DNA of 64,000 bases from assembly GCA_017554325.1 (NCBI GenBank), contig JAFZIP010000007.1, positions 62,001 through 126,000 on the forward strand. The letters run 5' to 3'. Position numbers and translations under genes: made by a program. The notes below the pieces were generated by a model. That model searched no databases and was not told the origin of the DNA. It saw only the letters and a list, made by a program, of their open reading frames with translations. The first letter of the stretch is position 1. Every line of letters begins with the position of its first letter. Source of the DNA: Bacteroidales bacterium. GTDB lineage: Bacteria; Bacteroidota; Bacteroidia; Bacteroidales; WCHB1-69. This document shows positions 16,143 through 25,100 of this stretch, in pieces.

Positions 16143-17501
16143 TTATCGTCTGCCCCCGCTGCTGCGTGATGAGCTGCTGCCACTGTAGGAGGAACTGCTG
16201 CTTCTGGAAGAACTGCTTCCGCTGTACGAAGAGCTGCTGCTACGAGAGGAACTGCTGGACGGGGAACTGTAGCTGCTTCTGGAAGAAGAACTGTTATAGG
16301 AAGACCTGGAAGTGTTTGAATTGCTGTTTGTTGAACTCGGTCTGGAAGTGTTACTTTGATTGTAGGAAGAACTTGGCCGGTTGTTGTATGAGTTGCTCGG
16401 CTGACGGTCGTGGGTGGAAGAGCTCGGAGTTGTCCAGGTCGTAGTACTCCGGCTATTGTTGGACGAAGGTCTTGAAGGAGCAGAAGGTGTGTTAGTTGGA
16501 GTGGTAGAGGGATTATAGTTGGGACGGGTGTTTGGTCTTGTCGTAGTGGTTGGATTATTGTCGTTAGTCCGACTACTGTTCGTGCTTACATTTGTCCGGT
16601 TTGTGCTTGCGGAGGCTGGTGTGTTGGCAGGACGAGGCGTAGGAGTAGGTTGTGTGGTGGGTCTTGAAGAAGGGTTGTGGGAACCAGAGCTGGAACCACC
16701 GCCACCCGAAGGGCTGTAAGATGCGGCTAAGCCGTCGTAACGATCGCTAAATGAAGCTGGTGAAGAGGAAACAACAGAGTAGTGGTTGTTGTTGTCGTTA
16801 TTGCCGTTGCTGTAATCGAAATCGGGACGCATACCTCTGTCGCCATTTCCTTGATTTCCCAAAACGGGTCCTATGCTGTTGCGGTGTCCATAATAGAACG
16901 AGTGGTTGTGGTCGTAGTTGTTGTGATAGTAGTCAATAGCCCAGTTGTGGTGATGGTACCAGCCCCATCCGTGATTGTGCCAGTAAGGATTGTAATAATC
17001 CCAGCCCCAACCGTAGCGGAAACCATAGTCATACCAGCCGTAATTATAGTAATACGGACGATAGTAGTAGTTTGGCCACCACCAGTTGTAACCCATGTAA
17101 ATACTTAACCCCCAGTTTGATGGACAGTAGTCATACCAATACAGATTGGTGAAATAAGGATCGTAATATCCCCAGCCGCTATATACATCCGTGTGAAAAC
17201 GGCGCAGGCGGGAAGTGTAATAATAGTCGTAGTAATCGTCTTCATTATAATAATAGGTTGTGCCGATGCTTCCATCCTCATTGTATTGATAGGAGATGGA
17301 ATCCGGAGCCGGGATCTCCTCATAATAGGTGACGGTCTTCGGATTGTTTGCGGTCTTGTTCTGGCTTTCCGCGCGCATAATCTTGTACTGGTCATCGCCC
17401 GATGAGGAATAGATGTCATCGTAGTAGGCAAAAGTGCCTGTTTGACAAGATGTTATACAAACAGCTGCGAGGATTAGAACAAATAAAAATTGTTTTTTCA
17501 T
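16143..17501 (-). CDS. Tyr/Trp-rich lipoprotein with long Ser-rich tail
   Basis: About 452 residues from the ATG at 17501, which is preceded at 5 bases by AAGGAGGT, a strong Shine-Dalgarno site; an upstream in-frame ATG at 17570 would put 23 residues before the signal. A lipoprotein signal with lipobox ITSC (MKKQFLFVLILAAVCITSC) is followed by an acidic Tyr-rich part, a W/Y/N/H-rich part (about 110-215, with runs such as YYRPYYYNYGWYDYGFRYGW) and a Thr/Pro/Asn- then Ser/Arg-rich tail with repeated SSSSRSSSSSYSG units. Low complexity prevents any functional call. It is probably an exposed outer-membrane-anchored protein. Confidence 0.78.
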   Translation of the reverse strand: MKKQFLFVLILAAVCITSCQTGTFAYYDDIYSSSGDDQYKIMRAESQNKTANNPKTVTYYEEIPAPDSISYQYNEDGSIGTTYYYNEDDYYDYYYTSRLRRFHTDVYSGWGYYDPYFTNLYWYDYCPSNWGLSIYMGYNWWWPNYYYRPYYYNYGWYDYGFRYGWGWDYYNPYWHNHGWGWYHHHNWAIDYYHNNYDHNHSFYYGHRNSIGPVLGNQGNGDRGMRPDFDYSNGNNDNNNHYSVVSSSPASFSDRYDGLAASYSPSGGGGSSSGSHNPSSRPTTQPTPTPRPANTPASASTNRTNVSTNSSRTNDNNPTTTTRPNTRPNYNPSTTPTNTPSAPSRPSSNNSRSTTTWTTPSSSTHDRQPSNSYNNRPSSSYNQSNTSRPSSTNSNSNTSRSSYNSSSSRSSYSSPSSSSSRSSSSSYSGSSSSRSSSSSYSGSSSSRSSGGRR

Positions 17502-17506
17502 AATGA

Positions 17507-17512
17507 CCTCCT
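17507..17512 (-). promoter_or_regulatory. Shine-Dalgarno site of the Tyr-rich lipoprotein gene
   Basis: On the minus strand AAGGAGGTCATTATG places AGGAGG 5 bases before the ATG at 17501. Bacteroidota rarely use Shine-Dalgarno sites, so this site both selects the start and is notable. Confidence 0.65.
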
Positions 17513-17527
17513 TATGGCTTATTTTCG

Positions 17528-17535
17528 TATTTTTG
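17528..17535 (+). promoter_or_regulatory. Putative -7 element of proS
   Basis: TATTTTTG matches TAnnTTTG and lies 70 bases before the proS start; no -33 box is clear. It is inside one arm of a 15-base inverted repeat whose other arm holds the minus-strand -7 element. Confidence 0.4.
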
Positions 17536-17567
17536 CAATTCAATTTAAAACAACATTTCATTGACGG

Positions 17568-17600
17568 CAAAAATACGAAAAAGTTAATTTAATACTCAAA
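17568..17600 (-). promoter_or_regulatory. Promoter of the Tyr-rich lipoprotein gene
   Basis: Minus-strand TTTG (17597-17600), 21-base spacer and TATTTTTG (17568-17575) fit the Bacteroidota consensus. Transcription would start near 17560 and give a leader of about 60 bases. It faces and overlaps the proposed proS promoter. Confidence 0.6.
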
Positions 17601-17604
17601 AATA

Positions 17605-19080
17605 ATGGCTAAAAGTTTTTCTACACGAGAAGAGAATTATTCACAATGGTATAATGATATTGTAAAGAAAGCAGATCTTGCTGAGAATTCGGCGGTTAGA
17701 GGATGCATGGTGATCAAACCATACGGCTATGCGATTTGGGAGAAGATGCAGTCCACCTTGGATCGGATGTTCAAGGAGACAGGGCACTCAAATGCCTATT
17801 TCCCGATTTTTATCCCCAAGTCCTTTTTCAGCCGTGAAGCCAGCCATGTGGAAGGCTTCGCCAAGGAATGTGCCGTTGTGACACACTATCGTTTGAAGAA
17901 TGATCCCAATGGTGGCGGAGTGGTCGTTGATCCCGAAGCTAAGCTGGAAGAGGAACTCATTGTCCGTCCGACTTCCGAAACCATTATTTGGGATACTTAT
18001 AAAAATTGGATTCAATCGTACCGTGATCTGCCGATATTGTGCAACCAGTGGGCCAATGTGGTCCGTTGGGAGATGCGTACGCGTTTGTTCCTGCGCACAG
18101 CAGAGTTTTTGTGGCAGGAGGGTCACACCGCGCACGCCACCCGCGAGGAGGCTGTGGAGGAGACCGAAAGAATGCTGCATGTGTATGCCGATTTTGTGGA
18201 GAACTTTATGGCAATTCCTGTAATTCAAGGTGTTAAGTCTCCTAATGAGCGTTTTGCCGGTGCTATTGACACCTATTGCATCGAGGCCCTCATGCAGGAT
18301 GGCAAGGCACTGCAGGCAGGTACATCCCATTTCCTCGGCCAGAATTTCGCCAAGGCTTTTGATGTGAAGTTCCTGAACCAAAACAACCAGCAAGAGTATG
18401 TATGGGCAACATCCTGGGGCGTTTCCACGCGTCTGATAGGTGCTCTTATTATGACACACTCCGATGACAACGGTCTGGTCTTGCCGCCGAATCTTGCTCC
18501 TATTCAAGTGGTTATCGTACCTATCTATAGGGAAGAAGAACAACGTCAGGCAATTGCCGAGAAGGTGCAGCCGCTCATCGCAAAACTGAAAGAGCTTAAT
18601 ATCTCTGTCAAGTTTGACAATGATGATACCAAACGTTCCGGTTGGAAGTTCAACGAATATGAACTGAAGGGTGTTCCGGTGAGAATCGCCATCGGACCTC
18701 GTGATTTGGAAAACAATGACGCCGAGGTGGCCCGCCGCGATACGCTGACCAAAGAGGTTGTTCCTTTTGACACGCTCGTTGAATATGTGCAAAATCTTTT
18801 GAAAGACATTCAATCCAATCTGTTTGCCAAAGCATTGAAATTCAGAGATGAAAATACCAGAAAGGCTGATACTTGGGAAGAGTTTGTCGATTTGCTGGAT
18901 AACCATCCTGGCTTTATCTATGCACATTGGGACGGCACAGCTGAAACGGAAGATAAAATCAAGGAACTGACGAAAGCGACGATTCGTTGCATACCGTTCA
19001 ATAATCCGCAGGAGGAAGGCAAGTGCATTTTGACGGGCAAACCTTCCAAACAGAGAGTCTTGTTTGCCAGATCTTATTAA
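17605..19080 (+). CDS. proS: Prolyl-tRNA synthetase (eukaryote/archaeal-type)
   Basis: 491 residues. It charges tRNA-Pro with proline in the cytoplasm. It belongs to the shorter ProRS type without the bacterial editing insertion. Seen: the N-terminal [38 protein letters not shown], class II motif 1 region with VRPTSETI, motif 2 [22 protein letters not shown], motif 3 region [20 protein letters not shown], the anticodon-binding domain from about 300, and the characteristic C-terminus [10 protein letters not shown]. The start is the ATG of [12 protein letters not shown]. mazG follows after 30 bases. Confidence 0.96.
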   Translation: MAKSFSTREENYSQWYNDIVKKADLAENSAVRGCMVIKPYGYAIWEKMQSTLDRMFKETGHSNAYFPIFIPKSFFSREASHVEGFAKECAVVTHYRLKNDPNGGGVVVDPEAKLEEELIVRPTSETIIWDTYKNWIQSYRDLPILCNQWANVVRWEMRTRLFLRTAEFLWQEGHTAHATREEAVEETERMLHVYADFVENFMAIPVIQGVKSPNERFAGAIDTYCIEALMQDGKALQAGTSHFLGQNFAKAFDVKFLNQNNQQEYVWATSWGVSTRLIGALIMTHSDDNGLVLPPNLAPIQVVIVPIYREEEQRQAIAEKVQPLIAKLKELNISVKFDNDDTKRSGWKFNEYELKGVPVRIAIGPRDLENNDAEVARRDTLTKEVVPFDTLVEYVQNLLKDIQSNLFAKALKFRDENTRKADTWEEFVDLLDNHPGFIYAHWDGTAETEDKIKELTKATIRCIPFNNPQEEGKCILTGKPSKQRVLFARSY

Positions 19081-19110
19081 TATTCTGTATTTCTCAAAAC
19101 TATTTTCTTG

Positions 19111-19881
19111 ATGGATAAAAGATTAGAGGCGTTTCAAAGACTGCTTGACATCATGGATGAACTTCGTGAGAAGTGCCCGTGGGACAGTGTTCAGACTTTT
19201 GAGACCTTGCGTTGCCTGACCATCGAAGAGACCTTTGAGTTGTCGGAGGCAATTGTGGGTAAGGATTATCCAGATATGTGCAAGGAGCTCGGAGATTTGA
19301 TGTTGCATATTGTGTTTTATGCCAAGATAGCATCCGAAACAAAACTATTTGATATTTCGGATGTTATCAATCAACTCTGTGATAAATTGATACGACGCCA
19401 TCCCCATATTTATGGAGATACTTCCGCGCAGAATGCGCAGCAGGTACATGAAAATTGGGAGAAGATCAAGTTGCAGAAAGAGGGGAACCGTTCCGTGTTG
19501 GGTGGTGTGCCGAAAAGCGCCCCCTCTATGATCAAAGCGTATCGGATTCAGGAGAAAGCTAACGGGGTGGGCTTCGACTGGCACAATGAGCAAGAGGTTT
19601 GGGACAAGGTTCAGGAAGAATTGTCTGAGTTGAAAAAAGAAGTTGATAATCAATCCGATAGAGTCGAAGATGAACTTGGCGATGTGCTCTTTTCTCTGAT
19701 AAATTATGCCAGATTTATACGAATCAACCCCGATGATGCGTTAGAGAAAACGAATCGCAAATTCATCCGGCGTTTTCAACATATAGAGGAACAGGCCAAA
19801 TTGTCCAATCGCAAATTGACCGACCTCTCTTTGGAAGAGATGGAAACCTATTGGCAGGAAGCCAAGCATAGCGAACAATAA
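19111..19881 (+). CDS. mazG: Nucleoside triphosphate pyrophosphohydrolase MazG
   Basis: About 256 residues from the ATG at 19111 (a TTG lies directly before it in frame). It hydrolyses NTPs and dNTPs to monophosphate and pyrophosphate, clearing abnormal nucleotides. Two MazG domains are seen. The first has CPWDSVQTFETLRCLTIEET, ELSEAI and ELGDLMLHIVFYA; the second has KANGVGFDW, VQEELSELKKEV and DELGDVLFSLINYARF. The E-x2-E and E-x2-D metal-binding patterns are intact. It lies between proS and a PorE-like gene, 11 bases from the latter, so all three may be co-transcribed. Confidence 0.95.
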   Translation: MDKRLEAFQRLLDIMDELREKCPWDSVQTFETLRCLTIEETFELSEAIVGKDYPDMCKELGDLMLHIVFYAKIASETKLFDISDVINQLCDKLIRRHPHIYGDTSAQNAQQVHENWEKIKLQKEGNRSVLGGVPKSAPSMIKAYRIQEKANGVGFDWHNEQEVWDKVQEELSELKKEVDNQSDRVEDELGDVLFSLINYARFIRINPDDALEKTNRKFIRRFQHIEEQAKLSNRKLTDLSLEEMETYWQEAKHSEQ

Positions 19882-19892
19882 TTTCTGTGACA

Positions 19893-21839
19893 ATGAAGAC
19901 TGGTTATTTAATTAAGATAGTATATATATATATATTAACGTTGACCATCTTTATTGTCACGAGTAATGTAGTGTTTGCCCAGAAGAATTCCAAAGCTGCC
20001 GCTCTTTGCAAGAAGGCAGAGCAATGTATCAACGAGCACAATTTTGAGAAAGCGTTGGTACTGTTGAAACAGGCCGAGCAGAAAGACCCTCAATATCCGG
20101 ACACCTATATCATGATGGGAGATGTGTACAATTTCTCCTTGCGATCCGACTCGGCCGTCAAGTGCTATAACAAGGCCATTGCGTTGATTGGCGATCCTGA
20201 TCCGATGCTCTATTTCATTGCTGCCAATGAGGGTGCCAAGTGTGCGCAGTACCATGACGCCCTTAGGAATTACGAACTTTTCATGCAGAAAGGCTTGCAA
20301 TATACGGAAGTGCTTTCAGATGCACAGCGTGGAATTGCCAATTGCAGGTTCGGCATTGAGGCAATGGAGCATCCTGTGAAATTCCAGCCCGTAAATTTGG
20401 GGGCAAACATTAATTCGGAATGGGATGAATACCTTGCTTCCATCACGGCGGATGATTCCATCTTGATATATACGGTAAAGAGACCCAAGGACAAACATAC
20501 AGTTTGTGCTTTCTGCCTGAATGAGGAGGATCTCTATTATTCTGTCAAGAACGGACGCGGTGAGTGGATGAAGCGCGAACCGATTGGAGCTCCCATCAAG
20601 AGCGGCTACAATGAAGGTGCACAGTGTATTTCCCCAGATGGCAATTATTTGTTATACACCATGTGCGATGCCGACTATGGAATGGGCAGTTGCGATTTGT
20701 ACTGGTCCAAGATGATAGGGCAGAAGTGGTCGCGGCCACGTAACTTTGGCGCACCGGTGAATTCACCTGCTTGGGAGAGCCAGCCTTCGATGGCGTCAGA
20801 CGGCCATACAATCTATTTTGTCTCCTCCCGTCCGGGCGGCTTCGGAGGCAAGGACATCTGGAAAACCACCATGACTTCGGAGGGTGCGTTTACCGCTCCG
20901 GAGAATCTCGGGCCGGTCATCAACACGCCGGGCGATGATGCAGCGCCATTCATCCATAGTGATGGTCGCACGCTCTACTTCGCTTCCAACGGAAGAGTGG
21001 GTATGGGCGGCTATGACCTGTACTATGCGGTTTTGCAAGCCGACGGTTCCTGGACCGAGCCTCAGAACTTGGGATATCCCATCAACACCCCGGCGGATGA
21101 AATCAACATTTTCATCAATGCAAAAGGAACGGTCGCTTATATGGCTTCCGACAAGGATGGCGGCGAAGGCGGACTTGATTTGTATAGCTTTGAGCTGGAT
21201 GAGACCCTGAGACCCAATCCGGTTACCTATATCAAAGGTCATATCACAGATGCCATGACGGGTGCTCCGCAGGAGGCTGTGCTTGAGATGGTGGATCTGA
21301 ATACGAAGAAAGTGGTGGCGCGCACCACTTCGGATGCAGAGAACGGAGAGTATCTGGCCTGCATACAAACAGGTGCCAACATAATGCTCAATGTCTCTTG
21401 TACCAATTATCCTTTCTATTCCGAAAACTTCCAGGTGGAGAAATCCTATACGGAGATAGAACCTTATATAAAGGATATCCGTCTGCATCGTGCTGATGTG
21501 GGTACGGTGGTTGTGTTGAAGAACATCTTCTTCGACCTTAACCGCAGCGAGCTGAAGCCCGAGTCATTTATAGAGCTTGACAAGTTGGCTGAGTATCTGT
21601 CTCACAATGATGCCAAGATAGAGATTGGCGGTCATACCGATGATCAGGGCAGTGACGAATACAACGACAAACTTTCCCTGAACAGGGCCAAGGCGGTGTA
21701 CGACTACTTGGTGGGGCATGGTATTTCCGCCGAGCGTCTGAGCTATGCCGGTTATGGGAAGCGGCAGCCTGTTGCCGACAACTCCACAGAGGAGGGCAGG
21801 GCTGCAAACAGACGTACAGAATTCAGATTCGTCCGCTAA
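19893..21839 (+). CDS. PorE-like OmpA-family protein (TPR, PD40 propeller, regulatory-like domain, OmpA_C)
   Basis: About 648 residues from the ATG at 19893 (a GTG 6 bases earlier is in frame). A signal peptide (hydrophobic core about 8-28, ending VFAQ) is followed by TPR helices (about 32-125). Then come PD40 propeller blades (SPDGNYLLYTMC, SDGHTIYFVSSRPGGFGGKD, SDGRTLYFASNGRVGMGGYD, GTVAYMASDKDGGEGGLDLY; about 170-430), a carboxypeptidase-regulatory-like domain (about 440-520) and a C-terminal OmpA peptidoglycan-binding domain (FDLNRSELKPES, GGHTDDQGSDEYNDKLSLNRA, NRRTEF). This order matches PorE (PG1058) of the P. gingivalis type IX secretion system, which links the machinery to peptidoglycan. 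No lipobox cysteine is seen. The adjacent downstream gene encodes a giant T9SS cargo, which supports the reading. Confidence 0.82.
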   Translation: MKTGYLIKIVYIYILTLTIFIVTSNVVFAQKNSKAAALCKKAEQCINEHNFEKALVLLKQAEQKDPQYPDTYIMMGDVYNFSLRSDSAVKCYNKAIALIGDPDPMLYFIAANEGAKCAQYHDALRNYELFMQKGLQYTEVLSDAQRGIANCRFGIEAMEHPVKFQPVNLGANINSEWDEYLASITADDSILIYTVKRPKDKHTVCAFCLNEEDLYYSVKNGRGEWMKREPIGAPIKSGYNEGAQCISPDGNYLLYTMCDADYGMGSCDLYWSKMIGQKWSRPRNFGAPVNSPAWESQPSMASDGHTIYFVSSRPGGFGGKDIWKTTMTSEGAFTAPENLGPVINTPGDDAAPFIHSDGRTLYFASNGRVGMGGYDLYYAVLQADGSWTEPQNLGYPINTPADEINIFINAKGTVAYMASDKDGGEGGLDLYSFELDETLRPNPVTYIKGHITDAMTGAPQEAVLEMVDLNTKKVVARTTSDAENGEYLACIQTGANIMLNVSCTNYPFYSENFQVEKSYTEIEPYIKDIRLHRADVGTVVVLKNIFFDLNRSELKPESFIELDKLAEYLSHNDAKIEIGGHTDDQGSDEYNDKLSLNRAKAVYDYLVGHGISAERLSYAGYGKRQPVADNSTEEGRAANRRTEFRFVR

Positions 21840-21872
21840 AACCCTTCATTTCCCTTCTGTTTCTTAAAAAAT

Positions 21873-21896
21873 CCGGCCTCTGATATGAGGAATCCG
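21873..21896. terminator. Hairpin after the PorE-like gene
   Basis: CCGGCCTC ... GAGG ... CCGG forms an interrupted stem about 35 bases after the stop codon. On the plus strand no T-run follows; on the minus strand a T-run follows. It may be a weak terminator or mRNA 3' end. The rest of the 353-base gap (21840-22192) is AT-rich and holds only the promoter and leader of the giant gene. Confidence 0.4.
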
Positions 21897-22081
21897 GCAT
21901 ACTTATCATTACTCCAATGTTCATAACTTTAAATAGCAATGAATATTTAAAGGTTTGATTTTTAAAACTATATCTTAATACATATTTTTTTATAAGGCAA
22001 AAATCCGCCTTGCCGTTGTGAATAAGGTTTGAAAAAAAAACAAAAAAAAAATGCAATAAGAATAGGAATGAAAAAAAAATG

Positions 22082-22089
22082 TATTTTTG
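22082..22089 (+). promoter_or_regulatory. Putative -7 element of the giant T9SS-cargo gene
   Basis: TATTTTTG (consensus TAnnTTTG). Transcription would start near 22100, giving a leader of about 95 bases. The leader ends in a very A-rich stretch before the ATG, a feature that favours strong translation in Bacteroidota. No -33 box is clear. Confidence 0.45.
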
Positions 22090-22192
22090 CAGGTTGAAAG
22101 TTTAGTATAGTGTATTGTACTCTATGAATCTAAAAGCCAATAATATAAGAGAGAAAAGAATAAATAATTAATAACAACAAAAAAAAACAAGT

Positions 22193-25100
22193 ATGAAAAA
22201 ACTATTATCAATTTGCTTGCTAAGCGTTTTGCTTACGATGATGAGCTTTTTCACAGCTCAAGCGCAAAGTAGCAATCCCTCATGCTGTTTTTGGGTTGAG
22301 AATATGCAGCCGGTGACGGCTCACCATATTGCCAACCTGAATGGTTTGGGGACTGCTCAGGACACCAGTGCCGGTAATGACCTTGTCTTGAACAATGTTC
22401 TGAATAGGGCCATTGTTGGTAACACTGACGTTTACACACTCCATTTCCCGCAAGGAACGGATTGTGGATCGAAAGTGTCTATCGAATGGTTGTTGTACGA
22501 CAACGTGACTGGTGCGCTGCTCAATGATCAATTGTCCCGGTATGCCGACTTCGGTATTTACACTCGCTTTGATCAGATTAATAACGGTGTTTGTGAGCGC
22601 ATCAACTGGTTGGGCGGTATTGTGGATAACGGCGATGGCGTTTGCGGTTGTAATCCTTCAACCTGGCACGTCAATCACAATGACTTCCCGGGTGCCCGTC
22701 AGGCAAATCCTATTACACCTGCTTATTTTGATGAAACACATCATGCTGCAGGTTATCAGCACATCTTGTACACTTATAACTTTGACTACTTCTATCTGCC
22801 TTTCCTCGCTAGCGAGCATTCTACTACTAACGTTATTATTAAGTGGAAGCAAGTTGGTGACTTTTCTTTAGTCATCCGCATTCGCGAACGTACTGGCGGT
22901 ACTGACTATGACTTTACCATGGATGGTTCCCAAAACCCGAGTCAATACATCGGCGGTCATCAGAGCTGCTGCGGACAAATCCTCTATCAAGACTCTTTGC
23001 ATTATCTCGTGACTACTGCTCATGAAAAATCCATTTGCGACGGCGAGACATTCATGTATGGCCGTGGCCAAGAAACGGCTTCCGGTTCTACTTTGTATGC
23101 TTTCACTGAGGAAAGTCTGTATTATGTTCTCTTCGGTGACTATGTTTGCGACCACTGGAAAGTCGAGCGCATTGACACACTCCAACTTTATACCCGTATC
23201 AATCCTGACATCGTGGCTAAAGATACCAACCTTTGCCGTGACGAGAATTTCACAGCAGCTGACCTGCTGGGTCTCGTGACCGAGGTTGACTTGGATGCCC
23301 CTGGCATTATCGGTCATGAAATCCGTTGGTCTGAGAACGGTGTGAGCTGGACTACCGATATGTCCCAACTTCTGTCCCTGAACCAGCTGACCCAAACTGC
23401 TGGTCAATATTCGTTCTATGCCCGTCAGTTCAATTTCTACTATGACGCCATGGATGATGATACCATCGGTTGCGGTGGTCAGATTGATACCGTGGTGGTG
23501 AACGTGCGCGACCTCTTCCCGCCGGTTCTGGAAGGTCCTCATTATTTTTCTTATTGTAATGAGAATCTGGCAGCCAATTCTCCGGTCGTCCTCCGTGCTC
23601 ATTTGAATCCTCTCGATTTCTGCTCCACAGAAATCAGATGGTACACCGAAGACGATTTAGGTTATCCTACTCACGCTGCTGCATATCTGAAGCAGGTCGG
23701 AGATACCATCAGCTTGGATTTGACTGAAATGAACCCCGTGAACGAAGATAAGGTCATTACCTATTATCTTTATGCAATCAATACCAACACGAACACATTC
23801 TCAGCTAAATATGACTCCGTGACATTCGAGTTCTTTATGACTCCTGAATTCGTTGTTGATTCCACTCAACTTGATTTCGTGGTTTGTCCGGGTTCTTCTG
23901 TTACAATGAACAGCATGGTCTCCTCTATTGAGCCCGACTATAACGATGTTCTTCCTACTGTAACATACGAATGGTTCCAGAACGGTCAGTCCCTCTCTAA
24001 TGACACCAACCTTACGGTTAACGCTTCCATGGTTTGTAATCAGGTTGATACCTACACGGTTCATATCACGGCAGCAACCATTAAGGGATGTTCTAATGAA
24101 ATGACTCGTACCTATACCATCAAGGCCCAGGATATCGCTAACCCGGTTATCGCTTGGAATACCACCGCTGGTACTTTTGACACAGTAGGCAACAAGATCC
24201 GCACCTTAAGCGGTTGCGACTCTTCTGCTGTTCCTGCTCCTTATGCGCTTGCTGATTTCGCTATGCAAGCCCAAAGCACTACTGCTACTCCCGCTACGGA
24301 AGTCGGTACTATTACTGATGGTTGTGTGAACGTGAATACGCTCAATGTTACAGACATTGTTACTTCCCATACCGCATGTCAGACCATCGTGACCCGTACA
24401 TACGAAGCAGTTGATGCTTGTGGTAACCACTCCAACATCATTTCTGAGATCTTTACTATTAACAACGATTTCAAACCTGTTATCACGGGTCGTATTGATG
24501 TTAATCCTGTTCGCGATACTGCTTGTACATACGATGTACCTTCTTACGCTACCCTGTTTAACATCTTTAATACTGACACAAATATCAAGGTTACTTATAA
24601 TTGTACTGAGTCCACTTTCGACACGGTGGTGTTCTACATGAACAATACCAATGTGGTGGCTGGCGGTAACCTCAATGTTTTCGCCGACACTGACCTGGTG
24701 ACGATTTATGCTGTTGTTACCGATGCATGCGGCAACAAATCTGTTAAAACTCCTGTATTTGATATTCATAAACCGGCTGCTATGTATATTGCTCACGGTT
24801 CTATTAAACTGGATACCCTCGAGCTCTGTGCTGATGTTACCACGAACATGCATTTCAACGATGCTTTTGTGATGAATGCTGACAGACCTTATACTTATCA
24901 ATGGTCTCAGATTTCCGAAGTTGGTCAGTCTATCATTACTCCTGATCCTAACAACTATCTTGAGGCAGTTGTGGCTCCTGAGAATCAGCTGCTCAACACC
25001 TCTTCCCACTTCATTATGACGGTTACCGATTCTCTTGGATGTGTTGCTTCTGATACTTCCAATGCTATCCATTTCTATCGTCTGCCTACCGCTGAGATTA

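Noticed and set aside
17788..18927. 379-codon open frame antisense to proS
   Set aside because: The proS sense frame explains the region completely; the antisense product has no signal or motif.
21823..22056. 77-codon minus-strand frame after the PorE-like gene
   Set aside because: It overlaps the end of the PorE-like gene, is built of AT-rich intergenic sequence and has no promoter or homology signal.
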